Assembly: GCA_017403125.1 (NCBI GenBank) | Contig: JAFQOR010000028.1 | Span: forward strand, 1-57,560 | Source of the DNA: Alistipes sp. | GTDB taxonomy: Bacteria; Bacteroidota; Bacteroidia; Bacteroidales; Rikenellaceae | Direction of reading: 5' to 3' | Length of the DNA: 57,560 nt | Shown here: piece after piece, positions 25,035 to 35,973 of the stretch | Layout of the letters: every line of letters starts with the position of its first letter | Position numbering within the stretch: the first letter of the stretch is position 1 | Notes under the pieces: generated by a model | Seen by the model: the letters and a program-made list of their open reading frames with translations, nothing else | What the model was told of the DNA's origin: nothing | Database searches by the model: none | Translations under genes and position numbers: made by a program

Positions 25035-26432
25035 CTAACCCTTCCACCTCTCGCCCAACGTGAAGAGTGCGTTTATAGCATCCCTGTTGCCTTGGACCGC
25101 AGCCTTGCGATACCATCTCGCCGCCTCGGAGTAGCTCTTCTGCACCGCCAGGCCACGGTGATAGAACATGCCTATACAATATTGCGCCACGGGGTGCTTC
25201 TCCATCTCCGCCAATGCCATAAACCATCGTAATGCCTCGCCATATTGCCCGGTTGAGGAGTATATTATGGCGGCGTTCAATTGCGCCTTGCCCTCGCCCA
25301 TCGTTGCCGCCTTGACATACAACTGCAACGCCCTGTTGATATCGCGCACTACGCCATCGCCCTCATAGTACTTTGCTGCCATACGCATAATCTCCTCCAC
25401 ATCCTCCTCACCACTATTGTTCTTCTCCTCTCCCCTCGGTGCCGACACTACAACCACACTCGGCATCCTCTGCAAGTGCTCCTTTGCCTTTTCGTGTCCT
25501 CGCTCTGCCGCCATGCGGTACCACTTTGCCGCCTCTTTGTAATCTATCGCAGCACCCCTACCACTCTGATAGCAGATGCCGAGGCCATACATCGCATTCT
25601 TGTGCCCATAGTCGGCAGCCATACGCCACCACTTTATCGCCTCCGGATAGTTTTGCTCGACACCTTGCCCCTTGAAATAGCATATTCCTATGTCGTACAT
25701 CGCCGAGGGGTGGTTATGTCGCGCCGCATCTCTAAACCACACCAATGCCATCTCATAATCTTGTGGGACATCGTGTCCTATGTAATGTTGCACACCGGTG
25801 TTGTATAGCGCCTGCGCCTCCTCGGTTATGAGCGATAGGTCGTAACCAAGATCCTCGTCGGCATCCGCCTCATCAGAGTAGCCGAGCGCAATGAGAAGTT
25901 CATCTGCATAGGGGGAACCAAGTGTTTTTGCCTTACGCAGCCACTTTATAGCCTCCGACTTGTCGATTTCCACTCCAAAACCGTTATAGTAGCATATGCC
26001 AACTTTCAATGCTGCATTGGAGTGATTCTTCGTAGCAGCCTTACGCATAAGCGTAATGCCTAACTCGTAATTGGGCTTTACGCCAATGCCCGACAGGTAG
26101 CATATGCCGAGGTTATACTGCGCTTCGGTATGCTCACTCTCCGCCGCCATCGTAAACCACCTCACTGCCTCCTCGGCATCACTATCAACGCCTTTACCAC
26201 GGACATAGGAGAGTCCCAAACAGTATTGAGCACCGGCGTGACCCTGCACCGCAGCCATGCGAAACCAGCGCACAGCCTCAACGTAATCTCTCTCAACGCC
26301 CGTACCATTGGCATAGTACAGACCTAAATTGTATTGTGCGGATGCGACGCCCTGCAAAGCAAGCGAACGCAACTCCTCAACAGACTGAATATATACAGCA
26401 TTGTCGGCATGAGGATTGTCATTGGGGCTCAT
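25035..26432 (-). CDS. Sel1-like (tetratricopeptide-type) repeat protein
   Basis: This 465-residue protein has about ten Sel1-like repeats of 36 residues, for example AQYNLGLYYANGTGVERDY followed by EAVRWFRMAA. Repeats 1-4 and 5-7 are separated by an acidic linker (about 190-215) and repeats 8-10 follow another low-complexity linker (about 335-355). There is no signal peptide, so it is probably cytoplasmic. Sel1 arrays form superhelical scaffolds for protein-protein contacts; the partner is unknown. It is a single gene bounded by a terminator hairpin and its own promoter. Confidence 0.88.
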   Translation of the reverse strand: MSPNDNPHADNAVYIQSVEELRSLALQGVASAQYNLGLYYANGTGVERDYVEAVRWFRMAAVQGHAGAQYCLGLSYVRGKGVDSDAEEAVRWFTMAAESEHTEAQYNLGICYLSGIGVKPNYELGITLMRKAATKNHSNAALKVGICYYNGFGVEIDKSEAIKWLRKAKTLGSPYADELLIALGYSDEADADEDLGYDLSLITEEAQALYNTGVQHYIGHDVPQDYEMALVWFRDAARHNHPSAMYDIGICYFKGQGVEQNYPEAIKWWRMAADYGHKNAMYGLGICYQSGRGAAIDYKEAAKWYRMAAERGHEKAKEHLQRMPSVVVVSAPRGEEKNNSGEEDVEEIMRMAAKYYEGDGVVRDINRALQLYVKAATMGEGKAQLNAAIIYSSTGQYGEALRWFMALAEMEKHPVAQYCIGMFYHRGLAVQKSYSEAARWYRKAAVQGNRDAINALFTLGERWKG

Positions 26433-26475
26433 AACTATATAGGTTTAGGGGTTTTACTCTCTCGATAGCCACAAA

Positions 26476-26483
26476 CAAAGTTA
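26476..26483 (-). promoter_or_regulatory. -7 element of the Sel1 gene
   Basis: On the minus strand TAACTTTG lies 43 nt before the start codon; CTTG, 20 nt further upstream, is a three-of-four match to the -33 element. Confidence 0.55.
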
Positions 26484-26535
26484 AGGAGAATTTTGCAATA
26501 TAGCAAGCACCTACGGCAGAACATGGTAATAGAAG

Positions 26536-26630
26536 AGAGAGTTTAGGGTGGTTAAAGAAGTTAGGGAGGTTAGGAATGGTGAGGTTTTCTCACCAAATTC
26601 CCTAATCTCCCTATACTCTCTAAACTCTCT
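26536..26630. repeat. purine/pyrimidine long hairpin, copy 3
   Basis: The outer arms agagagtttag (26536-26546) and ctaaactctct (26620-26630) pair perfectly and the tip ggtgag/ctcacc (26578-26583 with 26589-26594) closes a five-base loop. The purine arm is on the 5' side. It is followed directly by a stem-loop repeat, as at 10156. Confidence 0.75.
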
Positions 26631-26641
26631 AATAGAGATGT

Positions 26642-26796
26642 GTAACGCAGCAGTTCGCCTCTGCGCGAAAGCCGACGAACGATTATAAAGGATGAAATGC
26701 AAGGCTTGCGAAGATTGCAAAAGCGCAGCATACTTGTGCGTATGTGAGCATTTTGCAAACGAGCGTAACGCAGCAGTTCGCCTTTATAATCGTTCG
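26642..26796 (+). repeat. stem-loop repeat, single unit plus leading fragment
   Basis: A fragment (aacgcagcagttcgcct, 26644-26660) precedes one full unit. The outer arms cgaacgattataaagg (26676-26691) and cctttataatcgttcg (26781-26796) pair at all 16 positions. The enclosed core (89 nt) is nearly identical to those at 10303-10530, but the arm sequence beyond tataaagg differs from that locus. The inner stem gattgcaaaa/ttttgcaaac has one mismatch. Confidence 0.85.
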
Positions 26797-26803
26797 ACAG
26801 CTG

Positions 26804-27427
26804 TTATTTGCGGCGCACAAACACCCCCGCACCATATATCTGCGAGAAGTTATCCAATATGCCCTCGGCAATAGATAGTGCCGAGCTATCGGTATCACCG
26901 GGACGGAGGCTCTTATACGCCTCAACGACATCGTTGGCATCGATAAGCACCGTAAGCGTATCGCCCGACAGACGGACAAAGCCATCACACTTGACCTGCT
27001 TACCCTCAATCTCGGCAATAATTTGCAACGAGCCATTGCTATCGTCATAGACATACTTGCCACTCAACGTCTCATCCTTCCACTTAATCTGGGCATTGCC
27101 ATTGCGCTTTATGGTCATGACAGCCGAGCCGGGCGTCACCCCCGCCTTACGCACCTCCGAGAGAGCATAGCTCTTCGCCTCCGAGATAGCGTAGTCTGCC
27201 AAAACATTGCTTCCGAAGTACTCTATATCGGCACCGTTATAGACCCAAGTACCCACTACATCGCTTGCCGCAGGGGCATTCTGCGCTATGAGCTCATAGG
27301 GCGTAGGCTCGTCGTCGCCTCCGATAAGAGATTTGAACGCCTTGCCCAAATCGAATTGTGCCGAGACATGCGTCGGCAACGCCATGCTGGCAACAAATGC
27401 CAACATAAGGATAGTTAATCTCTTCAT
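26804..27427 (-). CDS. DUF4923 family secreted protein
   Basis: This 207-residue protein has a signal peptide (about 1-23, ending THVSAQ), then a sequence resembling DUF4923 lipocalin-like proteins of Bacteroidales: VVGTWVYNGADIEYFGSNVL (about 57-76), AVMTIKRNGNAQIKWKDETL and GSLQIIAEIEGKQVKCDGFV beta-strand patterns. The function of the family is unknown; a periplasmic or outer-membrane-associated beta-barrel is plausible. The stop codon lies eight nt from the end of the adjacent stem-loop repeat. No consensus promoter is seen in the 155 nt upstream, so it may be read through from nadE. Confidence 0.72.
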   Translation of the reverse strand: MKRLTILMLAFVASMALPTHVSAQFDLGKAFKSLIGGDDEPTPYELIAQNAPAASDVVGTWVYNGADIEYFGSNVLADYAISEAKSYALSEVRKAGVTPGSAVMTIKRNGNAQIKWKDETLSGKYVYDDSNGSLQIIAEIEGKQVKCDGFVRLSGDTLTVLIDANDVVEAYKSLRPGDTDSSALSIAEGILDNFSQIYGAGVFVRRK

Positions 27428-27582
27428 AAAAATCTGTATTACGATACACAGGGTTTAATATGCGCCAATCGACTCACTCTCCACACACACTCCACTGACG
27501 ACGACACATAATATAAACTACCCTATACCTATTTTTATTATGCTACGTAGCGCAAAACATGTCCGAGCAGGTAGAAAGAACT

Positions 27583-29535
27583 CTACCAGCCCAGACTATT
27601 GAGTTGCTCCTCGACCTCCTCGACCTCGGCGAGCCATGCGCGCTCCTGTGCATCACTCGGCATGCGCAAATCGCCTCGCGGCGAGAGACCCACCACGCCA
27701 ACCTTTGGTCCATCGGGCATCGCCGAACGCTTGAACTGCTGACCAAAGAAGCGATGGAAGAAGACTTTGAGCCAACGTAGGATGGTCTTCTTGTCATAGA
27801 CGCCCTCGAAGGCAATAGAGGCGAGCATAGCTATCTTTGCCGGCGAGTAACGACGACGTAGCGCACAGTAGAGGAAGAAGTCGTGAAGCTCATAGGGCCC
27901 TACAACCTCCTCGGTACGCTGCGCTATGCTACCATCTTCGCATGCGGGCAAGAGCTCCGGACTCACGGGCGTTGCAACGACATCGAGCAAGACATCACGC
28001 AACACGCCCTCGGCGCGGTTGCTGGCATACCAATCTACCATGAAGCGTATGAGGGTCTTGGGCACCGACGAGTTGATACCATACATCGACATCTGGTCGC
28101 CATTGTAGGTAGCCCAGCCCAATGCCAGCTCACTCATATCGCCCGTACCTACGACCATGCCGCCACACATGTTGGCAACATCCATGAGTATCTGTGTACG
28201 CTCGCGTGCCTGCGAATTTTCGTATGCCACGCCACGCTCGTTAGCATCCAAGCCTATATCCTCGAAGTGCTGCTCACACGCCTTGCGGATAGATATTTCG
28301 CGCAACGTACAGCCCAACGCCTCGACCATCTTCACCGCATTATGATAGGTGCGGTCGGTAGTGCCGAAGCCCGGCATCGTAACACCGATGATACCCTTGT
28401 GGTCGAGCCCCAATAGGTCGAAGGTATCGCATACGGCCAACAACGCAAGCGTAGAGTCCAACCCTCCCGAGATCCCCAAAACAACATTCTTGCACGACGT
28501 ATGTTCGAGACGCTGCGCCAAGCCTGCACTCTGAATGGCAAAGACCTCGCGACAGTGAATATCGCGTGCAGCCTCATCCTCGGGCACGAAATACAGAGGC
28601 TCGATATGACGGCGCACGTCGCCATGATAGCAAATCTCATCTACGGCAAGCTCTACGATACGCATCTCCGGTGCATCGGGATAGTAGAAGGTGTTGCGCG
28701 CCGTACGACGGGTCGAGATATACTCGATATCGATATCACTTATGACCATGCGACTATTTCGCACGAAGCGCTCACTAACACCAAGTACACGACCCAGCTC
28801 TGCGATGATTGCGTTACCGGCAAACACCAAGTCACTCGACGACTCGCCATGACCTGCCGAAGCATAGACATAGGCAGCCATAGTTCGCGATGACTGCTCG
28901 GCAATAAGCGATTTAAGGTAGTCGTGCTTGCATACCGACTCGGGTGATGCCGAGAGGTTGAACAGTAGTTTGGCACCCTGCACCGCCTGCATCGACGATG
29001 GAGGTACCGGAACCCACATATCCTCGCATATCTCAATGCCAAACTGCACGCCGTGCAGCTCGAACATAAGGTCGCTACCGAAGCAACATTCATGACCCGC
29101 ATAGCGCATGGTGCGGTCGGTAATACCAAATCCCGACACCCACCAACGAAGCTCCGAAAACTCGCCATAGTTGGGGATGTAGCACTTGGGGACAATGCCC
29201 CACAACTCGCCCTGCGCAAAGACCGCAGCACAATTGTAGAGGCGGTCGGCATAGACCACCGGCAGACCTACAATGCCCACCGTGGGGATGTCGGCACACT
29301 CCTCCATAAGCCACTCCAACGACTTCTCGGCATCGCTCAACAGCTTCTTCTGCAAAACCATATCGCCACAAGTATAACCCACAAGCGACAACTCGGGCAT
29401 AACCACAATCTCGACACCCTCGGCAAAGGCATCCTGCATGATTTTAAGAGCCTCCTCGGCATTGCGTCGCGCATCGGCGATGTGCACGCGCGGAACTGCC
29501 GCAGCAACTCTCATGTATCCATATTGGTTGTTCAT
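27583..29535 (-). CDS. nadE: glutamine-dependent NAD(+) synthase
   Basis: The protein has 650 residues from the ATG at 29535. An N-terminal nitrilase-type amidase domain (about 5-290) has the catalytic Glu in [14 protein letters not shown], Lys in [12 protein letters not shown] and Cys in [11 protein letters not shown]. The C-terminal synthetase domain has the PP-loop [13 protein letters not shown]. It converts NaAD to NAD using ATP and glutamine-derived ammonia in the cytoplasm. The upstream 14-codon extension is rejected because the family starts at [14 protein letters not shown]. It lies 92 nt after pepT and may share its transcript. Confidence 0.95.
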   Translation of the reverse strand: MNNQYGYMRVAAAVPRVHIADARRNAEEALKIMQDAFAEGVEIVVMPELSLVGYTCGDMVLQKKLLSDAEKSLEWLMEECADIPTVGIVGLPVVYADRLYNCAAVFAQGELWGIVPKCYIPNYGEFSELRWWVSGFGITDRTMRYAGHECCFGSDLMFELHGVQFGIEICEDMWVPVPPSSMQAVQGAKLLFNLSASPESVCKHDYLKSLIAEQSSRTMAAYVYASAGHGESSSDLVFAGNAIIAELGRVLGVSERFVRNSRMVISDIDIEYISTRRTARNTFYYPDAPEMRIVELAVDEICYHGDVRRHIEPLYFVPEDEAARDIHCREVFAIQSAGLAQRLEHTSCKNVVLGISGGLDSTLALLAVCDTFDLLGLDHKGIIGVTMPGFGTTDRTYHNAVKMVEALGCTLREISIRKACEQHFEDIGLDANERGVAYENSQARERTQILMDVANMCGGMVVGTGDMSELALGWATYNGDQMSMYGINSSVPKTLIRFMVDWYASNRAEGVLRDVLLDVVATPVSPELLPACEDGSIAQRTEEVVGPYELHDFFLYCALRRRYSPAKIAMLASIAFEGVYDKKTILRWLKVFFHRFFGQQFKRSAMPDGPKVGVVGLSPRGDLRMPSDAQERAWLAEVEEVEEQLNSLGW

Positions 29536-29627
29536 ATCTAAAATCGATGTTTTTAGGTTACGACATGCGGTGACCAATGCCCTACATCTGCATCATGACA
29601 CCGCACGTCTATACCCATACAACTACT

Positions 29628-30845
29628 CTACTCCGCCCAGATACGTGCAAGGTTGATAATGGTGTTCATCGCCTTGTTCATCGTCGTAAGCGACGCATAC
29701 TCATAACGACCGTGGAAGTTCATACCGCCCGTAAAGAGGTTGGGGCAGGGAAGACCCATGAACGATAGACGCGAGCCATCGGTACCACCACGTATGGGCT
29801 TAACCAGCGGCTTAACACCCGCCTCCAACATAGCCTTCTTCGCCTTCTCGATAAGACGCGGATGCGGCTCAACCATCTTGCGCATGTTGTAGTATTGGTC
29901 GCGCATCGAGAGTGTCAAAACCTCCTCGCCATACTTGCGCTGCAAGAAGTTCACAACATCCCACATAAGTTGCTTGCGGTGCTCGAACTTATCGCTATCG
30001 TGGTCACGAATGATATAGCTTATCTCTGCCTGCTCGACAGTGCCACTGATGCCTACACAGTGGAAGAAGCCCTCGTAGTCCTCGGTATGCTGGGGACGCT
30101 CCGCTGCGGGGAGCAGACCATTGAGCTCCGCCACGATGTCGATGGCGTTTATCATCTTATTCTTGGCAGCACCGGGGTGTACGTTACGGCCCTTAACCGT
30201 AATCTTGGCGCCGGCAGCATTGAAGTTCTCGTACTCCAACTCGCCCTCCATACCGCCATCGACGGTATATGCGAAGTCGGCAGCAAACTTCTCGACCGAG
30301 AAGAAATCTACACCACGCCCAATCTCCTCGTCGGGCGTAAAGCCCACGCGAATCTTGCCGTGTGCCACCTCGGGGTGAGCCACAAGCCACTCCATGGCGG
30401 TGACAATCTCGGCTACACCAGCCTTATCGTCGGCACCAAGCAACGTTGTGCCATCGGTGTGAATGAGCGTGTGGCCCTTGAAGAACGAGAGCTCAGGGAA
30501 CTCCTCGACCTTCATCCAGATGTTATTGCCGAGCAGAATATCACGGCCATCGTAGTTCTCGATAAAGCGGGGATGGATATTCGCTCCGCTCATGTCGGGC
30601 GATGTATCGACATGCGAAATGAAGCCGATGGTCGGAGCACCCTCCTTACCCGGGGTAGCGGGCAACGTAGCCATAACGTAGCCATACTCATCCATCGTAA
30701 CCTCTTTCAGACCTATTGTCTCCAACTCCTCCTTTAAGTAGCGCAACAGCGTGAGCTGCTTATCGGTCGAGGGGAACGACTCGCTCATCTCCGACGACTG
30801 TGTGTCGAACGAGACATATTTCAAAAATCTATCTTTTAACTCCAT
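29628..30845 (-). CDS. pepT: peptidase T (tripeptide aminopeptidase)
   Basis: This 405-residue M20B metallopeptidase has FISHVDTSPDMSG with the first zinc His/Asp, LLGADDKAGVAEI with the bridging Asp, and FTPDEEIGRG with the catalytic Glu pair, then RGGTDGSRLSFMG. It removes N-terminal residues from tripeptides in the cytoplasm. It is preceded after 29 nt by an OPT-family peptide transporter on the same strand, a logical import-and-cleave pair. Confidence 0.96.
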   Translation of the reverse strand: MELKDRFLKYVSFDTQSSEMSESFPSTDKQLTLLRYLKEELETIGLKEVTMDEYGYVMATLPATPGKEGAPTIGFISHVDTSPDMSGANIHPRFIENYDGRDILLGNNIWMKVEEFPELSFFKGHTLIHTDGTTLLGADDKAGVAEIVTAMEWLVAHPEVAHGKIRVGFTPDEEIGRGVDFFSVEKFAADFAYTVDGGMEGELEYENFNAAGAKITVKGRNVHPGAAKNKMINAIDIVAELNGLLPAAERPQHTEDYEGFFHCVGISGTVEQAEISYIIRDHDSDKFEHRKQLMWDVVNFLQRKYGEEVLTLSMRDQYYNMRKMVEPHPRLIEKAKKAMLEAGVKPLVKPIRGGTDGSRLSFMGLPCPNLFTGGMNFHGRYEYASLTTMNKAMNTIINLARIWAE

Positions 30846-30874
30846 AGCGATATTTTAGTTTTAGGTTTTACACG

Positions 30875-32857
30875 TTATTCTCCAATCTTTGCACGACGCG
30901 AGTGCCATATGAAGTAGGCAACGATTGCCGCATACATAAACAGACCCAACCACTCGGCACCCGACGTACCTGCCCAACCTGTGAGCTGCCAATTTACGCC
31001 TATGAATGCCAAAATAGCACTTACAACACCCATCAACGCTCCACCTGCGATAAAGCCCGAAGCGATGAGCGTACCTCGATTAGTGTTAGCCTTTGCCTGC
31101 TCCTTATCCTTGTGGCGAGCCACAGCCCAAGCTACCAAGCCACCCACCACGAGCGGAGCATTGAGCTCCATGGGGATAAACATACCGAGGGCGAAGGGGA
31201 GCGCCGGCACCTTCAAGAAGGTGAGCAACAGCGCCAACACCGCACCAATACCGTAGAGCAACCACGGTGTGGCACCACCCGACATCAGGGGCTTAATTAC
31301 GGCTGCCATGGCATTAGCCTGCGGAGCAACCAACGCACCGTCACCCGTGAAGCCATAGGTCTTGTTCATGATAATCATCACACCCGCAACCGTAGCTGCC
31401 GACACGAACGTGCCGACGAACTTCCATGTCTCCTGCTTACGCGGCGTTGTACCCAGCCAATAGCCGATTTTCAGGTCCGTAATGAAGCCACCCGCCATAG
31501 ATAGTGCGGTACATACCACACCACCGATAACCAACGCTGCAACCATACCCTGTGTGCCGGTAAGACCGATGGTTACGAGCACCAACGACGAGAGGATGAG
31601 CGTCATGAGCGTCATGCCCGACACGGGATTCGAGCCCACAATAGCGATAGCATTTGCCGCAACGGTAGTGAAGAGGAAGGCTATGATGAATACAATGAGT
31701 AGTGCAACGATTGTCTGGAACCAGTTATTAAGCACACCAAATTGGAAGAAGATAAGCGTCGTGATAAGCGTAGCAACCAGAATCGTCATGATGGTCTTCA
31801 TGCGAATATCCTGCTGCGTACGCTCCTCCTTAACCGCAGCGCCCTTGCCACCGAGCTCATTCTTTGCCAACGACAATGCCGACTTGATGATGCCCACCTG
31901 ACGGATAATACCAATAAGACCCGCCATGGCGATACCGCCAATACCGATGGGGCGACCCACCTCCTGGAAGATCTCTTGTGCCGACGAGTCGGCAGTGATG
32001 TTTATACCCATGCTGTTGATAGTCTCGTATATCGAGGCATCGAACATCGAGAGCAGCGGTCCCACCATAGGAATAATCACAAACCAAATCAACGCCGAGC
32101 CGGCCGCAATAATCAACGCATACTTCAAACCGATGATAAAGCCCAAGCCGAGCACCGCAGCCGAGGTGTTTACGCCAAACGTAAGTTTAGCCTTTGCAGC
32201 AAGGTTCTGACCCCACTCCCACATCTCGGTAGATATCGACGAGGTCCACGCTCCGAAGGTCGATACGATAAAGTCGTAGAGACCACCGATAAGACCTGCA
32301 ACAACCAAAATCTTTGCCTGCGAGCCACCCTTCTCACCCGATACAAGCACCTCCGTAGTTGCCGTAGCCTCGGGGAAGGGATACTTACCATGCATCTGCT
32401 TCACGAAATACTTGCGGAAGGGTATCAGAAGCACGATACCCAAAATACCACCCAACAGCGACGATAGGAATACCTGATAGAATTGAGCATCCAAGCCAAG
32501 GATGTAGAGCGCCGGCAGAGTGAAGATTGCGCCTGCCACAATCACGCCCGACGAAGCTCCAATCGACTGAATGATAACGTTCTGCCCAAGCATGTTTTTC
32601 TTGCCGCGAATCTGACCCAGACCTACGGCGATGATGGCAATGGGAATTGCCGCCTCAAATACCTGACCCACCTTCAAACCAAGATAGGCAGCCGCCGCCG
32701 AGAAGATGACCGCCATAAGGAGGCCCATCGACACCGAGTAGGGCGTAACCTCCGCAGGGCTCTGTTCAGGGCCCATTATTGGCTTGTACTCCTCGCCCGG
32801 TTTCAGCTCACGATAGGCGTTGTCGGGTAGAGATGTTTTTACCTGTTCCTGTTCCAT
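30875..32857 (-). CDS. OPT-family oligopeptide transporter
   Basis: This 660-residue polytopic membrane protein has about 14-16 hydrophobic segments. Family features include SAAAAYLGLKVGQVFEAAIP (about 54-73), KYPFPEATATTEVL and SNPVSGMTLMTLI. OPT proteins use the proton gradient to import small peptides or metal chelates; the pairing with pepT favours peptides. The start is the first ATG after a consensus -7 element. Substrate range cannot be read from sequence. Confidence 0.9.
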   Translation of the reverse strand: MEQEQVKTSLPDNAYRELKPGEEYKPIMGPEQSPAEVTPYSVSMGLLMAVIFSAAAAYLGLKVGQVFEAAIPIAIIAVGLGQIRGKKNMLGQNVIIQSIGASSGVIVAGAIFTLPALYILGLDAQFYQVFLSSLLGGILGIVLLIPFRKYFVKQMHGKYPFPEATATTEVLVSGEKGGSQAKILVVAGLIGGLYDFIVSTFGAWTSSISTEMWEWGQNLAAKAKLTFGVNTSAAVLGLGFIIGLKYALIIAAGSALIWFVIIPMVGPLLSMFDASIYETINSMGINITADSSAQEIFQEVGRPIGIGGIAMAGLIGIIRQVGIIKSALSLAKNELGGKGAAVKEERTQQDIRMKTIMTILVATLITTLIFFQFGVLNNWFQTIVALLIVFIIAFLFTTVAANAIAIVGSNPVSGMTLMTLILSSLVLVTIGLTGTQGMVAALVIGGVVCTALSMAGGFITDLKIGYWLGTTPRKQETWKFVGTFVSAATVAGVMIIMNKTYGFTGDGALVAPQANAMAAVIKPLMSGGATPWLLYGIGAVLALLLTFLKVPALPFALGMFIPMELNAPLVVGGLVAWAVARHKDKEQAKANTNRGTLIASGFIAGGALMGVVSAILAFIGVNWQLTGWAGTSGAEWLGLFMYAAIVAYFIWHSRRAKIGE

Positions 32858-32896
32858 AAAATTTATCTTTAATTATTTGATTTGCGTATAATCATA

Positions 32897-32904
32897 CAAA
32901 GGTA
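32897..32904 (-). promoter_or_regulatory. -7 element of the OPT-pepT unit
   Basis: On the minus strand TACCTTTG lies 39 nt before the OPT start; TTCG, 19 nt upstream, is a weak -33 element. Confidence 0.6.
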
Positions 32905-33000
32905 ACCAAATTCCCCGAAATAACGAAACCTCGATGACAAAAAATCGCATTTTACCATATAAAAAAGGATTTTCGCCAAATAGCACACACATTTTTATGG

Positions 33001-33113
33001 AGAGATTAAGGAAATTATAGCGGCGAAACAAACTCCATTATATTCATTTTTTCTCACTATCCTCTCTTCCCTAATCTCTCTAAACTCTCTAATTTCCCTA
33101 ACCTCCCCACCCT
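33001..33113. repeat. purine/pyrimidine hairpin, degenerate copy 4
   Basis: The pyrimidine arm (ctaatctctctaaactctct and so on, about 33062-33113) is well kept, while only agagattaaggaaatta (33001-33017) remains of the purine arm; agagatta pairs with taatctct at 33072-33079. It is part of a 488-nt gap between the OPT and valS genes. Confidence 0.55.
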
Positions 33114-33127
33114 ACCACTACGCCTAA

Positions 33128-33175
33128 ACCGCAGTTTACTCTGCGTAAATGAGGATTTCCCGAACGAGCATAACG
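33128..33175 (+). repeat. degenerate stem-loop repeat remnant
   Basis: A small hairpin (cgcag-tttact-ctgcg) is followed by aacgagcataacg (33163-33175), which matches the 3' part of the stem-loop core at 10377 exactly. It follows the purine/pyrimidine copy, the same order as at 10156 and 26536. Confidence 0.45.
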
Positions 33176-33219
33176 ACAAAGTAGCCTTGTTAGACAAGCT
33201 CTTTTTTTGAAGGAAGTTA

Positions 33220-33250
33220 ATTGCTAATTACAATTTGTTTCGTATATTTG
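33220..33250 (+). promoter_or_regulatory. candidate promoter of valS
   Basis: TATATTTG (33243-33250) matches the -7 consensus and ATTG (33220-33223) is a three-of-four -33 match with a 19-nt spacer. The leader would be about 90 nt. Confidence 0.55.
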
Positions 33251-33345
33251 CACGAATATATGCCTATTTTTGGAAGATGTGTGTTGTAAGTACTGAATAC
33301 ACACACCATAATACGACAATAAAAAACTTTAACATACAGCACATT

Positions 33346-35970
33346 ATGCAGTTAGCAGACAAGTATTCACCCGAAAATCTCGAACAGAAGTGGTATGACT
33401 TCTGGATTGAAAATAACCTTTTCCACTCGGAGCCTGACGAGCGCGAGCCCTATACTATTGTTATTCCGCCCCCCAATGTCACAGGCATGCTGCACATGGG
33501 CCACATGCTCAACAACACGTTGCAGGATGTGTTGGTACGTCGTGCCCGCATGCAGGGCAAGAACGCCTGCTGGGTGCCGGGAACCGACCACGCATCAATT
33601 GCTACGGAGGCAAAGGTCGTAGCAAAGCTCAAAGCCGAAGGTATCGACAAGTCAACTCTCACACGCGAGGAGTTTCTGGCTCACGCATGGGAGTGGAAGG
33701 AGAAGCACGGTGGCATCATATTGCAGCAGTTGCGCAAGTTAGGCGCCTCATGCGACTGGGAGCGCACGTGCTTCACGATGGACGAGGCTCGCACGGCGGG
33801 CGTAATCAAGGTCTTTGTAGATCTCTTCCGCAAGGGACGCATCTACCGCGGCGTGCGCATGGTAAACTGGGATCCATCGGCTCTTACCGCCCTCTCGGAC
33901 GAGGAGGTAATATACAAGGAGTCGCAGGGCAAGTTGTACTATTTGCGCTACATGATTGAGGGTAGCGACAAATATATCGTTGTTGCCACCACACGCCCCG
34001 AGACCATTCTCGGCGATACGGCATTGTGTGTCAATCCCAACGACGAGCGTTACAAGTGGTTGCCCGAGGATGCTCGCGTCATCGTGCCCCTCGTAGGTCG
34101 CTCGATACCCATCATCCGCGACGAGTATGTCGATTTGGAGTTTGGTACAGGCGCCTTGAAGGTAACTCCCGCGCACGACGTAAACGACTATATGCTTGGC
34201 GAGAAGTATGGCTTGGAGAGCATCGACATCTTCAACGACAACGGCACAATCAACGACAAGGTGGGATTGTACGTCGGTGTCGAGCGTTTTGAGTGCCGTC
34301 GTATCATCGAGGGCGACCTCACCGCAGCCGGTCTTATGGAGAGGGTTGAGCCATATACCAACAACGTTGGCTACTCGGAGCGTACGGGTGTAGCTATCGA
34401 GCCCAAGCTCTCGATGCAGTGGTTCCTCTCGATGGAGGAGCTGGCAAAGCCCGCTACGAAGGCTGTATTGGAGGATATCATCAAGTTTGTTCCTGCAAAA
34501 TATAAGAATACCTACCGTCACTGGATGGAGAACATCAAGGATTGGTGTATCTCGCGCCAGCTGTGGTGGGGACAGCGCATCCCGGCATACTATCTACCCA
34601 AGGGAGGATATGTCGTAGCCGAGACCGCCGAGGAGGCCTTGGCACTTGCACGCGAGAAGGATGCCTCGCTCACCATGGCAGATTTGCGCCAGGACGAGGA
34701 TGTGCTCGACACGTGGTTCTCGTCGTGGCTCTGGCCAATCTCGGTATTCGACGGCTTGCGCTATCCCGACAACGACGAGATAAAGTACTACTACCCCACC
34801 AACGACCTCATCACCGGTCCCGACATCATCTTCTTCTGGGTAGCACGTATGATTATGGCGGGTTATGAGTATCGCAACGAGAAGCCCTTTGGCAACGTAT
34901 ATTTCACAGGTATCGTGCGCGATAAGCTCGGGCGCAAGATGTCGAAACAGCTTGGCAACTCACCCGACCCGCTCGACCTCATTGCCAAGTATGGCGCCGA
35001 TGGCATGCGCGTAGCCATGCTTATGTCCACCTCGGCAGGCAACGATGTGATGTTCGACGAGGGACTATGCGAGCAGGGCCGAAACTTCTGCAATAAGATA
35101 TGGAACGCCTACCGCTTGGTGAACATGTGGTCGGTAGATGAGACGCTGCCCCAGAGCGACGCTTGCCGCGAGGCTATCGAGTGGTTCGACGAGGTTATGA
35201 CCGAGCGCATTGCGCGCATCGACGACGAGATGCGCCAGTACCGCATATCGGACGCCTTCATGGAGCTTTACCGCCTCTTCTGGGACGATTTCAGCGGCTG
35301 GTATTTGGAGATTATAAAGCCCGCATATCAGGCACCCGCCGATGCAAAGACCATAGCTCGCACCAAGTACTACTTCGACCAGCTGTTGCGTCTGCTCCAC
35401 CCCTTCATGCCGTTTGTTACGGAGGAGATATGGCAGGACTTGAAGCCCGAAAAGAGCTGCATATCTATCGTTGTTGCGCAGCAGCCCAAGAGCGAGCGCA
35501 AAGCCAACGAGCAGATTCTCGCCCGCTTTGCCGTAGCACAGGAGGTTGTCTCTTCAATACGTAACATCCGCAAGCAGAAGAATATAGCACAGAAGGAGAG
35601 CATCACGCTCAACTACATAGCCGACGACAACTATCCATTGGAGTACGAAGCCGTTATTGCCAAGATGGGCAACATCTCTTCGATTACGGCAACGACCGAG
35701 AAGGATGCTACGGCTGCCGCATTCATGGTAAAGACCACGCAGTATTTCGTACCGATGGAGGGCAAGATTGATAAGGAGGCAGAGTTGGAGAAGCTGCATG
35801 CCGACCTCGAATACCTCGAAGGCTTCCTCGCCTCGGTAATGAAGAAGCTGTCGAACGAGCGTTTCGTAAGTTCAGCCCCCGAGAAGGTTGTAGCCAACGA
35901 GCGCGCCAAGCAGGCTGATGCCGAGGCAAAGATTGCTGCTATCAAGGAGCAAATCAAGGCTTTGGCATAG
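33346..35970 (+). CDS. valS: valyl-tRNA synthetase
   Basis: The protein has 874 residues from the ATG at 33346. It has the class I signatures HMGHM (in GMLHMGHML, about residue 50) and KMSKQ (about 531), the editing domain with [12 protein letters not shown], and a C-terminal coiled coil (about 805-874) rich in Lys, Glu and Ala. It charges tRNA-Val and hydrolyses misacylated Thr-tRNA. The open frame extends 37 codons upstream, but family members start at [17 protein letters not shown]. It is followed after three nt by rnhA. Confidence 0.96.
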   Translation: MQLADKYSPENLEQKWYDFWIENNLFHSEPDEREPYTIVIPPPNVTGMLHMGHMLNNTLQDVLVRRARMQGKNACWVPGTDHASIATEAKVVAKLKAEGIDKSTLTREEFLAHAWEWKEKHGGIILQQLRKLGASCDWERTCFTMDEARTAGVIKVFVDLFRKGRIYRGVRMVNWDPSALTALSDEEVIYKESQGKLYYLRYMIEGSDKYIVVATTRPETILGDTALCVNPNDERYKWLPEDARVIVPLVGRSIPIIRDEYVDLEFGTGALKVTPAHDVNDYMLGEKYGLESIDIFNDNGTINDKVGLYVGVERFECRRIIEGDLTAAGLMERVEPYTNNVGYSERTGVAIEPKLSMQWFLSMEELAKPATKAVLEDIIKFVPAKYKNTYRHWMENIKDWCISRQLWWGQRIPAYYLPKGGYVVAETAEEALALAREKDASLTMADLRQDEDVLDTWFSSWLWPISVFDGLRYPDNDEIKYYYPTNDLITGPDIIFFWVARMIMAGYEYRNEKPFGNVYFTGIVRDKLGRKMSKQLGNSPDPLDLIAKYGADGMRVAMLMSTSAGNDVMFDEGLCEQGRNFCNKIWNAYRLVNMWSVDETLPQSDACREAIEWFDEVMTERIARIDDEMRQYRISDAFMELYRLFWDDFSGWYLEIIKPAYQAPADAKTIARTKYYFDQLLRLLHPFMPFVTEEIWQDLKPEKSCISIVVAQQPKSERKANEQILARFAVAQEVVSSIRNIRKQKNIAQKESITLNYIADDNYPLEYEAVIAKMGNISSITATTEKDATAAAFMVKTTQYFVPMEGKIDKEAELEKLHADLEYLEGFLASVMKKLSNERFVSSAPEKVVANERAKQADAEAKIAAIKEQIKALA

Positions 35971-35973
35971 GCT

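Noticed and set aside
33235-33345. 37-codon N-terminal extension of valS
   Set aside because: It begins at or before the likely promoter -7 element and is not part of the ValS family.
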